From the IMG/VR virus record IMGVR_UViG_3300010885_021068, positions 1-32,982 of that record: DNA of 32,982 nucleotides, one strand, 5' to 3'. Shown here piece by piece: positions 7,062 to 22,000 of the stretch. This DNA comes from a virus. How positions within the stretch are numbered: the stretch's first letter is position 1; every line of letters begins with the position of its first letter. Under the pieces are notes generated by a model, which saw nothing but the letters and a program-made list of their open reading frames with translations, did not search any database and was not told the origin of the DNA. A program made the position numbers and the translations under genes.

Positions 7062-7069
7062 TATTTATT
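7062..7069 (-). promoter_or_regulatory. Putative T4-type late promoter, AATAAATA
   Basis: Minus-strand AATAAATA is 29 bases before the ATG at 7032. If translation began at 7092 it would lie inside the coding region, unlike the other four sites, which are all intergenic. It would drive the 206- and 311-residue genes. Confidence 0.5.
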
Positions 7070-7091
7070 GGTTTTTTATCTGGTGTTTTCA

Positions 7092-10000
7092 TTATGCTTC
7101 TCTAATAAACTGTGCTTGCTGTGTATTGCTATACTGTAAACTTTCACCTGGTGCCACAAACGTTGTTCCTGTTTTAATAACACTATTAGCATCCAATAGA
7201 ATGTTTGTAGTGAACACAACACTGTTTGATATTAACAAATTACCAGTAGTAGAAGATACAACTGTCAATGGTCCAGTAGTTGAGTTACTCATCACAATAG
7301 TGTTATTTGACTTATATATGTTTGTAACTGTAGTGTTCAAAGGAATGTTGTTTCCATTTACTATTTGATTTAATGTTACATTAACTATATCAGATAGCAC
7401 AATTGAGTTAGCACCAGTGGCGACATTTGCTGCAATATACTTAAAGTTACTAATATTATTTGTAATATATGTACTGATTGGTGTAGTAGCAGATACGTCA
7501 CGACTATTAGGTATTTCAAGATTGTTACCAGCATCAGTTACTCTGGTACCAGCAGAATAAAGTGCACGAGTTCCTGTGCCAGCAGTTCCTCTACGCAGAT
7601 TACCAAGAGCATCATTTACAAGGTCAACAACACCATATGTAATTCTTTCACCATCAATAAAAACAACGCCAGCATTATTTGCCGATGGATCAGGACTTTG
7701 AAGATTTGCTACATTTTCAACATAAATCCATTCGTCGTCATATGCTAAATCTGCAAATAATCTTGTTGTTCTTTTTAGACTAACTGCATAATAACGAGTG
7801 TTGTCGTTCAAATCTTTAAATGTTCTGAACTCAATAGTATTATATCTAGTATCACTACCGAATAATCTTACAACAATTGTACTAGTTGGAAGTATGTTAA
7901 TTGCATCATCAAATCTAATTTGGGTTGGAGTATCAAGTATAAAATCTGTATACGGTAATAATCTACGACCACCAACGGTGTTAGGTGATTGTAGTGTTAC
8001 ATAAACTTGGTTAATATCAGTAACCGCACGAGGCAGTCTAAAAAATACGTTAAATGCATTGTTTACTAACTCGTTGTCAAAACCAAGAGAATCCAATCCA
8101 ATCCCATCAAAACCAGCATTTACGCTAGTACTATCAGATGTACTGCCACTGAAAACTCTAGTATACATATCTTCAAAATCATGATTTCCTTGTGTAATAA
8201 CACTTATTGTACTATTACTAGGTATTAGTAAGTTTTGATTTAATACCAAACTATTGCCGCCAACAATCTTATAATCACTGTTACTGCTGTCGCTTATAAC
8301 AATTTTTGAACCACTTACTGGTGCAGTAACAAAGTTTATTACTGGATAACCACCTCCAGATGTCATAGACTGTGATGTGTAAGTTCCGCCAATAGAAACT
8401 GTCCAAGTAGTTCCACTTCCACTTACTATAGTTCCAAGAGATATACCAGTATTACTGTATACAGTAGTGTTAGTAACAAAAGATTGAGAAGTAGATGTTG
8501 TTAGTGTTGTTCCACTGCATGATGCAACAAAGTTAGTAACACTAGTTGCAGAATCTTTATAAAACGTGTAATCAACATTGTTTATTTTTGTTATTCCATT
8601 TACAACTACTAATACAGATGTAGTAGTTATAATACTAATAGGTTTTACATAACTAGAAGATAATTTAAAGGAGGTTGTAATAGAATCACCTATATAGTAT
8701 GTTTGTTGAGGTGGTACTAAATCATTACTGTTTAATCTTACAATAGCATATATGCTTTGTGGTTCTTTGTATATTTCTGGATTACTAAGCGTAATAACAG
8801 AATTGTCGTTAACTGTAAAGTTTTGTTCAGTAATTTCCCTATACGCACGTTGTCCAACTGCTACTGCATATAAATGTATTTGCACAAATGCTAGGTTAGT
8901 AGGCGGAGTATTAAATCTTACCGCCAATATGGTTCTGCCATTTTCTAACTTATTCACTAGTGTCCAATTACTAACTGCAAAACCATTAACTTTAACATAT
9001 GCTTGTTGAACATTAGTTATAACATTGTCTGGCAAATCAAAGTCAATTTGAGTTCCATCTGCATAATAATCAATATCAAGTATCGAATTTAAGCCGCTAC
9101 TTCCAAACATCATTACATAGAAGAATGTATTTCTATTAGCAGAATAGTTAAGATTAATATATTGTTCATGCCAATCAACTGTATAATCAACAGTTTCAAT
9201 AAGCGGTCCTTTATACTTGTCAAGTATGACAAATTTTTCAATTCCGCCGATTGGGAAAGGTACGCCAGTAACATTGCTAGCAAAATCAATAAAATTAGAA
9301 GAATTATAATTGGCAGTAAACACCATTATATCACCACTGGCAGAACCAAGCGGCAGTGTTTTAACACGAATATCAAGAGTGTCATACATTTTGCCAGGAA
9401 CCATTTCTTCTGGAGCATGGCTACTATAAAGATCAATATACTGACCACCGTCTATATTAATATCCTGTGGTCGCAATCCAAGTCCACTATCCAAGAAGTC
9501 ACTGCGAATGTAAGTATCTTCTGATTGAATACCATAAATGTCTACAACATTTTCATTATTACTTGTGCTATAATCATATGCTATTCTATCATAGTAGTTA
9601 ATGTCAAATCCAGGTGCCTGATTAAAATCTGGACCCTTGACACCAACGCCACCATATTCAATACCACTCATTAATTGTGCCAAATCACGACCAGCCATAT
9701 TAATTTTTGGACTATAATAAGACCAAATACGATCAGCCGCATTGTCTAACCAGGCACCACTATAACTTGTTAAGTTAGTAGTATCAAAATTAATGGAACT
9801 TGTAAACGTAGAAGTAGCAACATAACTTACATGATTATAAATTACTATATCGTTTAATGCATATTCAGTCAGTGGATACCATACTTTAACTACAAGTGGT
9901 ACAAACTTGTTTAAATCAAAAAATGTACTACTAGTGTGTGCAACAGTAGTTCTATATGGAGCATAATTATAAACCACTGTGCTACCCACTGCATATGCAG

Positions 10001-13000
10001 TGTTAGTTTCCCAATCTAAAATAGAATTGTTATATGTGTAACGATCAAATTTAATATGAGTATCAAATGATCTTGGGAAACTATTGCCAACAATTGCAAT
10101 AAGTTTTGCACCAGTTCCTAATCCATGAACCAATACAGATGCGCTTGTATAATTTTTACCTGAACTATTGATAATAACACTTACTATAGCACCATTTACA
10201 ATTACAGGAGTAGCAGTTGCACCAGTTCCATTGCCAACTATTTCAATAGTTGTTGTACCGCCGTAACCTACGCCACCAGACAATACATCAATTCTTTCAA
10301 TACTATAAAGATGATTATTTAACCACGGCGAATACACTGCTTGAGTAGTTAATACAGATGAGTCCAATGAATTAACAGTAGTGTATGCAATATTACCGTC
10401 ATGAGCATTGTTTATCTGTGGAGTACTATATTTTTTATCGATAACATTATAATATGGCGGCAAATCAAAGTCACTTGTTCCAGTGTATGCAGTCTCAATA
10501 CTATTTGTATTATCATATTTTGCAACATATTGTTTTATCTTAGTATGAAACGGTTTAATTTCTTTAAAGAAACTTGTTACAATAGTTTCAGGCTGTGGCA
10601 AATATACAGGTAGTGGGTCTAAACCACGAACTCTGTGATATATGTCAACAAATGAAGTCTTCATTAACCAATCTGTTTGTAAATGTTGTGTAGTGATAGT
10701 ATCAATCATTAACTTTATAAGATTTTTAAAATCACTTCGATATTCATTAATCATGAGGTTATTTTTTATAACATCAAATATGTAACTAAATTCTAACGCA
10801 CTGTCTGCGCTATACGCAACATTTTCAAAACTACTGCTTTGAAAACCAAATCCACTTTGTGCATCATCATATAGCATAGGGCTGAACTGTATAGTTGCGT
10901 TTTGTTGAGCCAGTAGCGTGAATCCGCCATTTTCAACAAGAACCCATTTCCATCCACCCTCATTGCTATTGACAATATAAATTACATCACCAATAAACAA
11001 TTTTAATTTTGATACATCACTTTCATTAACAACTGTATGTGTTGCAACAGTATTAACATTAAATGTATCACTGTACCAGTCAGAATAACTCCAATAAGCA
11101 TTAACATTAAATGTCTGAACTCTGTAAACTTGCCAACTACGAACGTTGTTTAGGTCAATGATAAGTCTGTATAGACCCCAACCGCCAAGAGTAGATATCC
11201 CATTGGCAACCAAAATACTGTCGTTTGATTTATATGTATTTTTATCAAGATAACCTAACTCAGTTATATTTTCTACACGGGTAACGTAGGTATTTGGCAA
11301 TGGTTCTTGTTCACTGCGATTGAGTGCCGAAATTACTTGTTTACGAACAAGATTGACTGGTTTTTTGCTGCAGAAAAAATTAACTTGTTCAATAAACAAT
11401 TTTCTAGCAGTAACGGTATCACTAAAAACACCTTGACGTGGACGTATACTTGTACCATAACGCTGACCTACTGGTAACTTAATATCGGGAATACTGCGTC
11501 CAGTTGCATCTTGCCCACTCAAACTATCACTTAACTTGTTTAAGAACTCAGGCGCAATGCCCAAATCAGTTCCATCATCAAACATTGTCCATTCAGTATG
11601 GGTTAACTGTGGTTTAGTTGTGTCTTTATATTCAATAACAAGATTAGTGTCACTGGCTATGATGTTTTGTGCATTATAAAGTGCTATTGCAGTTGAACTA
11701 ATAACTGCAGCAAATGGCGTTGTGCTAGTGCGAGGAAACGCAATAGCACTTTGTAGTTCAAGTGCACTTGGACGATCCGCCATTGAACGTGTGCTATTAC
11801 GAACCCAAAAATAATACATAGTTTTTGCAAAACCAGTAGACGGTTCAATTGTTACTCGTGTACTGTAAACATCATTAACAGTATACAATGGCGGAGAGAG
11901 TGGGTTTTTCTTGCTATAATCTGTTGGTGCAAGTTCACTTTCAATCCATTCATACACCGTAACGCTACTTGCAGGAAATGCTAGACCCCAGAAATTAAAC
12001 TTGTCAAGGGTGCTGCCTTGACTATTATCATAATACTTTATGTTGTTAGTATCCCACCAAAGTTTTCCAACCTTTTCAACACCCCAGTTACTTTTTTTAT
12101 CATATGAGAAACTAGTGGTGCTTGGAACATTACTATACACTGCAGGATCATAGTTTATGATATAATCAAGATATGTTTCTGCATTATTAGGAAGTCTGCC
12201 ATGCTGTAGATCAATTATAGGCAAGTCTGCAATAAGTTTGCTTGTAGTACTGTTGTAGATATATGCACGCTCAATCAATCTGCTATCAAATTTTTCACCT
12301 TCACTGCGAATAGTTTGCCAAATTGGTTGTGCAGTCTTGTTATAATAAACATACATTGCACCAGTAGGATTGTTTAGAATAGACGCAGTAGGTGCTCCTG
12401 CTAGAATAAAATTATTACTAATATCAATGCCGCTTGCAAAACGTTCTAGTGAAGTTGCGGTGCTATGATTTAATAAAGTTGAGTATACAAATATACCACT
12501 GTCATTAATGCTTTCTGTAGCAGTTGGCAAATATTCATAAACGTGTGCTGCGCCACTACGATAAACAGTATCAATAAACTGAAGACCTCTAGCATCAAAA
12601 GTAGTGAGTCTAGTATCAAGCGTAGTAGTGATTTTAGTATTACTTAAAGTTGAGCCAATTACGAGAGTATTTCCCATTGGATTTATGCTTATACGGTCAC
12701 CAAATCTTTCACTATCTTGAAGGATTGGGCAGTAGAGTTTTTGTGTCATTATCCAAGGAGTTATACCCATTGTTGAAAATGGTGCGCCATACTCTTCACG
12801 AATAACAAAACTGCCGTTATTGCTGTTTATAGTAATTGTGTTATCATCATTTAGTACAGCAGTAATATTAGGTATAGCAGCAGCATTAATATCATTTACT
12901 ACACTTGCTGCATATCCACCAGTAAATGTTACTAGAAAATCGTTGATACGTAACTGATAACCAGCAGTCATATAAAAATTAGATACGGTGCCACTTATTG

Positions 13001-16000
13001 TACCATATTTTTTAGGTTGGTCTACCCATACAAATACTGCGCCATTATTTTGGCTATTATAATTCCAACCAGGTGCGCTGACAAATATATTTGTATTATC
13101 GTTACTAAGTTTAACTACTTCACCATAATTGCTATCTTTTTGTCCAATGTCACTTGTTAGTATCTTTTCATTGAAGAACTGATTAGTATCAACTGAAACT
13201 ATACTACCACTTGAAGGTATATTAGTAAACGTTACAATATTATTGCCATAGTCAAAGTTAACAGTATTATCAACAACACCATCAACAGTAACACGTGGAT
13301 TTGTAGTAATAGTTGTTGTAGTGCGTGTTGTAATATTATTCCAAACGTTGCTCAAGTAAAAAATACTAGTATTGCCATCTGCAACAAATTTTTCAACCGT
13401 TCGCTCATAAACATATGCTTTACCGCTGTTGGTAAATGTATCAGTAAGAGTTACTGAACTGTTTGGTGCGCCAACAATAACATATCTGCCATCGCTTGAG
13501 CAACTTACGCTTGTACCAAATCCCAATGCTTGCGGATCATCAGTGACGATTCTATTAACTTCACGGAAATAATCTTCGTAAACAATATTAATTACTGCGC
13601 CGCTTGTAGGCGGTATATCAAAAGTAATAGTATCTGCACCAGGTGTTTTAATATAATCAAGGTCTGGTATTTTTATTAAACCATTAACATAAACTTTAAC
13701 GTCACGTGAAGTAGAATTTTTTCCAAGAGCAGTTGCAGGTAGGTAGAAAGTAGTAGTGTTTCCGTCACCTGTTCTTGTAATATTACTAGGATTTACAGTT
13801 GTCCACTTGTAGGCAAAAACCTGTCCTGTAACAGGTTCGCCAACAAACATCCAATTACCATCGGCGCTCATACTCACACTGCTACCAAAAGTGCTTGATG
13901 GGGTTAAGTTTGGATATATGGCAACTTTTTGAAATGCGTTTATGCTTGAATTTTTTGATAAACCAATAAGATTGTATTGCGAACCAGCAACAACGTTAGT
14001 AATAACAGTTCCGTTTGCAATGGTTTGAGCAATTATTGGTCTACTAGTAGATACTCCGTATAAACTTTGTAAACCACTTGCAATAAAAGAGTTATTACTT
14101 GTAATTGCACTTGAAGTTAATGTTGCTGCTACAGAAACGTTTGAATTAACAATAGTAATTATTGTATTGTTAGACATTGCTGCGCCACTAGATAGCGTTA
14201 GAACATGATAAGAACCAACATTTGATATGTTAGCAATATATGAACCACGTGGTATACCATTGCCAATAACAGGCATAGTATTAGCCAGAACACCAGTAAT
14301 GCTTTGGGCGCTATCTATGTAAACGTTACCATTTCCACTTGCTAAGTTTGAATATAGTGTAGTAAAGATACTAGAATTTGCAACCAAAACAGTAGCAACG
14401 TCACCAAGGTTTAAATTAGCAGTAGTAGACATTGTAATAACGCTATTGGTAGTGGCAGTTAAATTAGTAATTTGCGTTCCACTTGGAATACCAGCGCCAG
14501 CAATGGTCATACCAACTGCAAAGTTTGAAAGACTGTACTGACTTTGTTGTGCGATATTTCCAGTTGAATTTAAAACTGTAACATTACCTATTAATAGGTA
14601 ACCATTACTTGTATTAAATCCTGCACTAATTACATATGAATTATCATAGTGTATTGTTTGAGTCAATGCTACAGTTTGGCTATTGGCTACCGCAGTATAC
14701 ACTGAACCATGATTATTATATGGTGCACCAATTGCAAACACGTTATGTATGTTAACATCTACGGCAGAACCAAATCCACGTTCTTTACTATCTGGAACTA
14801 ATGTGGCTGCTTCTTGCCAAGAATTTTTTTGATTTTTAGCATAGAATATAACCTGACCTGTAGTATTTTTAGTACTCGCACCAACGATTGCATAATTTTG
14901 ATTATGATTAATTTTAATAGCCGTACCAAAGTTATCTGTACTGGTAGTTAAAATTGGGCTTTTTGTTTCGTTTAGTCTATAAGAATTGGTGTTCTGTAAT
15001 ACTTCATATCCAGTAGGACCGTTGTCAATATAAACAATTTCGCTATTTCTCCAACCGCGAGCAGGTGTATAATTTCCAAAATCTCTAATGTTAGAGTAAC
15101 GAACATTTATTAACTTGAAAACAACTGAGTTGAGTTGTCCGCTAGAAATTGATGTTTTATTAGTAATTTTTACACTAAATGTTCTGTCAGTTACTGCACT
15201 AATTCTATAAAAACCACTTAAATCAAGAACACCAGTTTTTGAACCAACCGAATTAATTTTAGCATTTTTTAACATTATATAATCAAGGTTAGTAAAATTA
15301 TGTGGAATATTTGTAGTAAATGTAAGTTCAGTTGGGCTAGATTGATTTACGCTGGTGGCAATAACATTATTTGTTTGTGTTAAACGAAATACCCCCCAAC
15401 GGTTTGCACTATCTGCTGCAATCCAAATTTTACTACTTTCAGAAAGTGAAGTATTATAACCACTAATATTGAAAATTTTGCTAATATCAAAGGTAGTAAG
15501 TGTTACGTCATCTGTTCTCACGGGACCGGCAGTAGGAACAATGGTGTTTTGTACTTCAGTTTGTGCAAAGATGTCAGTTTTATATTGTTTTGGTGCAATT
15601 ACCAAATCTTGTGGTCGTATAGTGTTATAGTCACTGCTACGTACATCATTTTTTCCAATAAATTCAAATAGGTATTGGTTATTAATAGCATTACTATTAC
15701 CAATATTAAATTCTAACTTATCTATGTTGCTTGTACCGCCGTAACTTCCTAATTTAATTGCCCACTGTTCATTAAGACTTATATCACTATCAATGCGATT
15801 TTGTTTATTACGCAGAAACGCATTTACAACAGCCTGTGTGCCTTTTTGGTTAATCATACCAAGATAAAATTTATATTGACTGGTTCGGTCAAGCCCAAGA
15901 TCGGTAAAGTATTGACGATCTTGGAAACCAGTTGTATGTTTGCTTTGTATGTCTGCACTTGTATTAAGGTCAGGCAAATCTGGATTATAAAAATTAGTAA

Positions 16001-19000
16001 ATTGTGCAGCACCACTTGCCATATTAGGTATAAGTTGCTTGCTTAACATACTACCATTAATCTCATACCAATCGCTGGCTACAAACTTAGGTTTGCCTGG
16101 TATAAAATTTTGTGCAGCATAATACTTGTTTTTATAGAATACAATATCACCAGTATAGTAATCAGTATAACTATACCAAGTATCTACATCACTGTAATTA
16201 ACTAAAAATCCCGGTGCATAGAAACTTCCATTCCAGTCAGATGTTTTGGTTCCATCTAAACGCAATCTGTATTGACGACTGCCTACTAGTTCATCATATA
16301 GAATGTCATTAAAAACAGTATTATTATCAAATACTATTGTATGTTCATACTGAACTACGCTCAAATCTATTAAATGTATTCCACGTTGTGCATCTTTTAA
16401 TTCAACTGTAAATATATTGTCATCACGGAAAACACGATAATCACGTCCTGTCAATACAGTGCCATCACTGTTAATTATTTTAGTAAAATTATGGTCATTT
16501 GTAATCTTATCAACAACGCCATATGGACTACTAAATGACACATTGGTGCCTGCAGGTGTTAAACTAATAACAGTATTTTCACCCCACTGTTGCTGATCCC
16601 AGAATAAAAATTCTTTGGCAGCAAGTGTCCAATCTTGAATGGTAGCATTATCACTTAAAATTTCAGTGAAAACAAATCCACTACTAATCAAGTATCTGCC
16701 ATAACTTATTAAGAAATCTACTACCTGCTCTGATGTAGCAAACTTACTGCCGTATGGAAAACTTGATATGAAATTTTCGCCTTCTTGATAAATTATGGCA
16801 CTTTCTTTTCCAACATTAATAGTATAATTTTTTTTGTTTACAATACTTGGTATAGTAAGAAAGTACGGTCTTTCTTTATCAAATCCAGTAACTTGATAAC
16901 CATTGTTTGTTTTTTGAACTACAACAGCACTATATACAGCACGAGCAATAGGTGCACTCTTTGTTACTTTAATCTGATAGTTTTCTTGTGGAATAAGAAC
17001 ACTTGTACTAGTGCTTTGCGGACTTACTTGGTCAGCAACCACTGTCAGATAACTTTTATCTGTATATCCACTCATTTTATAAATTAGATTAAAAGTACTA
17101 TTATTAGCAATATCAATCCAATTACGTTGAACATCCAAACTATTATATGTTAATAATTCACGAACAAATACATTTATACCCGGTATATATCCAGCATCTC
17201 CAGTTAAACTATAATCAAATACACGATTATTTGTGGTAACATTAATAATCTGATTTAACTTTGAATTATAAACAACATCACGTGTATTATATTTTAGTGC
17301 ACAATACTCTGCTGGTCTAGCCAAGCACCATGCAACTTGTACAGCAAATGGATATGCGCTGCTACGACGCCATGCAGTTTCTGCTGGACTTTGATCGCCA
17401 ACACGCCATGCATTAGTTACATCTCCGCTATTATATGTTGCAATAACACTTTGATTTGGTGGTAACAAGTTCCCATGATCGTCAACAGGTAATATTTTTA
17501 ATAAACCAGGTCTACTATAACGATAATTAATATAACTTTTATTTGGTGAACCATTATAAACTAAACCAAGTTCAAGGTCTTGCCATAGAGATAAATTTGC
17601 ACTACTGTATGGTACAGGTCCATACTTAATTTCCCACCAACTTGGCATATCAACGAATCCAAGCATTTCCCATGGATGCGTGTGTGGACGATCAGTATCA
17701 TAAAAATAATTATAGATACCGCGCCAATAACCAGGCGTAGTATCACCAAATATCTTGTCTATGCCAGTACTATAGTTAAAACTAAAGAAACTATTGCTAA
17801 CTGTATTATTGGTAAAGATATCTACGTTATTTGCAGTGCTCCATGTTAGGTAACTGTAACTTAACAATTGTGTCCATTCTGCAAAACTATAATCTGTTTT
17901 GCGGAAGGCACCTGGTTGCACACTGATCAAATCATAATCAGAGTTATTTTGATATTCTACTGCAATATTGTTATAAACACGCTTTTCAAATTCTAACAGG
18001 ATGTAGTCACGATAGTCGCCATAGGCAACATTATAACTGCCATCATGCCCTATTACCACAGTTTTTGCACCGCTAATATATGTGTTATCTACAATAATCT
18101 GTGGTTTAAATTTAGGATATAATCCTAATTTTGAAGGAGTTGGTGGTACATTACATCCAAGTGTGCTATTATACTCGTAGATTTCAAGTTTATCTAATCT
18201 TGCAATAGTAAGAGAATCATTTAGCGTTACTGTAAAGTTGTTAACTGTATAGTCAATCCCATTAATTAACAATACATTATTAAGATATACCAAAACGCCA
18301 ATATAACTGCTTGGTTTCTTAGAAAAATCTTGAGTTAGGTTAAAATTTTTGTAAGTTGTATCTTGTATAGTATATGTGTTCTTATTATAACTGCTGCCAC
18401 CTGCAAGCATGTCACTGTAGTAAAAGTTATTAATTTTACTTGCAGTGCTGCTAAATTCTTGCAGCACAATATCTAACGAATCACGATAATTTGTTGGATC
18501 ACTAAATTCTTTAGTGTTTATAATGTTAATCAATTGATTTTTAAAATTTTGATAACTTTCACTTGAAAAATTAATTGCACGAATAGGATCAACATCTGGG
18601 TTGCTAAACATAAGTGCAGCAGGTCGTAAACTTGCACTATGTTGCAGCAATTTTCCACCAATGTTATTATATTGGATATCACGTAAGTTATTAGCGCCCG
18701 CAGGTTGACCTACAATTTTTAAACTACTGTTGCCAATATCAATGAGATGATTACGCAATTGACCTAACGTAACAGTGTTAAATTCTTTATTTTCGCTATT
18801 GTTAGTTAAATTTTTTGGAACAGTATATGTTTGTTTGTAGGTCTTACTATTGCCTATAATTTTTACAAACAAACGATCACCTGGAACCAAATTATTAGTA
18901 AAGGTTAAAATTGATGTATTTGCATTTGTTTTTAACGTATATGAATTTTTATTCTGTGACACGCCATTGATGCTAACAAATAAGTTATTTTCAAAATAAC

Positions 19001-22000
19001 TATTGCTGTAAATCACATTAAGGTCAAAATTATTAACTAAAACAGCGTTAGCAACAAATGTTTTTGTTATGTACTGTTTACTCTTATCACTAACTACTGC
19101 CCAACCATTTGCAAACGTGTAGTTATTCCACCCAACAATCTTAGCACCATAACCAGTATTAACTTGCTTAATGGTGTCAACATTATTTGCAGAATAATGA
19201 AAATTATCCGTTACATAATAGTTTTGAAAAACAATATCGCCAAGGTTACCAATACTTTGATACTTTAATGCAAATCCCAGTTCTTTATCTCGGCTACCTG
19301 TACCAATGGCATAACCAAATAATTGGCTTCCCGTAAAACTAGTACCACTATAAACTGTAGAATCTCCTAATGAGAAACCATTGCCATCAACAACATCAAA
19401 TAGTGGAAATTGCGGACGACTGTTGCGAATTTGTGCCTTATACCAAGTTCCATCAACGTAGTAAAAACTATTACCTTGATTAACTACACCTTCTAAGGCA
19501 ACCACACTATCGCCATTTTCAACAGTTTTATACGGTATTAAGTTAATTTGGTCAGCAGTATTATCAAATCTGATATAAGAACTAGCAGGTATATCATATA
19601 AAAGATTATCACTAATATAAACAGTATTAGTGCCACTGTCAACTTTAGTAATTGTAGTATTTGGAGCAAATGGATTGCTGTTTGATACCAATAGCCAACG
19701 GGTTGAGTTTGGTGGAGAAATACCGATAGTATTAAACAAAATGTTTATACCAGTGCCACTTGCTAATGCAGCATTACTTAATGTAACCGTTGAGCCAAAA
19801 ATACTAACAACAGTAGTTCCAGCAGGAATTTTTGTAATGTCCGCAGTAATGGCTTGTCCTGGTATAATTCCTACCGCACTAGCGACCGTAATATTTTTAC
19901 TACCTACAGTAGACGAGGCAGTAGTTGATACTAAACTTGAATCATTAGTAGTGAAAGACACGCCGATGCTACTACCACTAATACTTGCTGGTGCACTCAT
20001 AGCAATTGTTGTTCCACTAACACCAGTAACAGTAGTTCCCGTAGGAACGTTGGTTGAAGTAATAGTTTGTCCAATAGTTATATTAGTAGCACTTGCGACA
20101 GTTATGTTTGAACTGCCAAGGGTAAAAGTTGCAGTCGTAGTCGTAGTAGATTGGAGTGGAATGGCAACATATGTTTGGTCATTAAATGTTACGTAGTCAC
20201 CAGTATTATAAATTGTGGTATTATTATAGAGGTTAGCCCCATAGATATAACTACCAAGACGCATACCAACAACTGCTTGTCCAACTGTTAGGTTTCCAGT
20301 GTCATTGATATAAAGTTTATTTGTACCAGCCTTGCTATAGGAAAATGTTAAAACATCATATTGTGCAGATGATCTAACCTTGACTGTTTCAACATTATAA
20401 ATTGTTTTACGGATTGCAGCATTGGTATCATTTATAAAAATAACCTTGTGTCCGTTTTGTAATTGAATACCATCACTATTAAAAACACCACCTGTTTTTA
20501 ATGCATTATTATTAAAACCTTCAACCTGAGAAAAAGTATTTGTAGTAATACTGTCAATTGCAGTTATAGGACCGATATATTTGGTACCATGGTTAAAAAG
20601 TTTAAAATCTGGCAAGAACTCAACAATAGGACGTTTTGCCTGATAGTTACTATCAAATACATAATTTTGGTTTGTAACATCTGCGGCATATTGCAAAACA
20701 TCACGATGGAACCAACGATTGTTACGACTCCAACTATTGCCATCTACACTACTACGATTGATGGTAATATAATCTTTTTGGGTAGGAGCATTTAAGTTAC
20801 CATCAAATGCGTCACTGTCATAACCAAGGCTGTCTCCAAATAACCCACCATCTGCAGAATTTACTGTATCAGGAGTTACTAACTCATCAAACTTTAACAA
20901 TCTAATTGATGTACCAACGCCTTCTACTATATAAGCATTATCGTAGTAGGCAGATGGCGTTACGTTGCCAGTAAATTTAACCTTTAATCCATTTGTAAAA
21001 TTAATACCATTAGGGCTTGTATATTGATCACGACCAATGATGTCATTGACATCTAAAACACTTTTTGGTTCTGGATTAAGTAATTTAATTTCGCCATAGA
21101 TAGCAGGATTATCAGCATCAACGTAATAAAGAACATCAAGTGCTGCACTTAATGTTGGGAATTTTTGAAAAATACTTGAACTATTTTTATAGCAAAAAGT
21201 ATGACCATAGAGTGTTCCTTGGTTAACAAATGCTTTAGTACTAGATGGCCAATCATATAGATATGCTAGTAATATAGTACGATCAGTATTAATGCTAACT
21301 TGCCAAATACCAGTGCGTTTGTAATTTTCAACATCATCCCATGTATCATCATATGAAACATTAATATAAATTAACTTTGTATCAAATGAACGAACGCCAT
21401 CAAAGTCATATGTTTTAATAAAATCATCATAGTTTGCGCCTTGAATTTTGTTGTAAGGTACACTAACTACCATATCAATGTTAGCAATAGAAGGCAGGTT
21501 TACTAATGCATCTTGTGCATTTTTTCGTGGAACATTAAATGTTATTGTTCCATCATCACTTCCGTTTAAATCTATGCCAAGAATATCACGAGTTGAAATA
21601 TTACTTTGAGTACTACTAACACCACTTGTTCCAATTTCTGTTTGAATCCAAAATTTATGCCCAAGTTGAGAAAGGTGAAATTTATACTGCCCACCACGCA
21701 CAAGAGTAAGTGTTGGGTTTGTTACATTTTTATAACCATCAATGGTGTAGCCACTTTTTCCAATTTGTGCACTTTGTAATTCAGTTTGATTGTTTGTAAC
21801 ATAACTCAGTCGTGTTACATAATAATCATTTTGTATTGCCAAACCAGCAGCATTTACATCTACTGACAGCGGTCCTTGCGGAACCCAATAGTATTGGCGA
21901 TAGTTGGTAAGTTTGTCTAAATCAACAAATCCATCATAACTGTAGTAACGATTAGTGAAAAGTCTTTGATGGTCGTTGTTAATACCACCATCATTTACTA

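Noticed and set aside
1-7092. Diversity-generating retroelement acting on the fibre tips
   Set aside because: No reverse transcriptase, accessory gene, template repeat with adenine-biased differences or IMH-like element is visible. The repeats found are ordinary paralogy.
19630-20196. 188-codon plus-strand open frame
   Set aside because: It lies entirely inside the giant gene and arises from its repetitive Val/Thr/Ala codons read antisense. It has no promoter and no recognisable domain.
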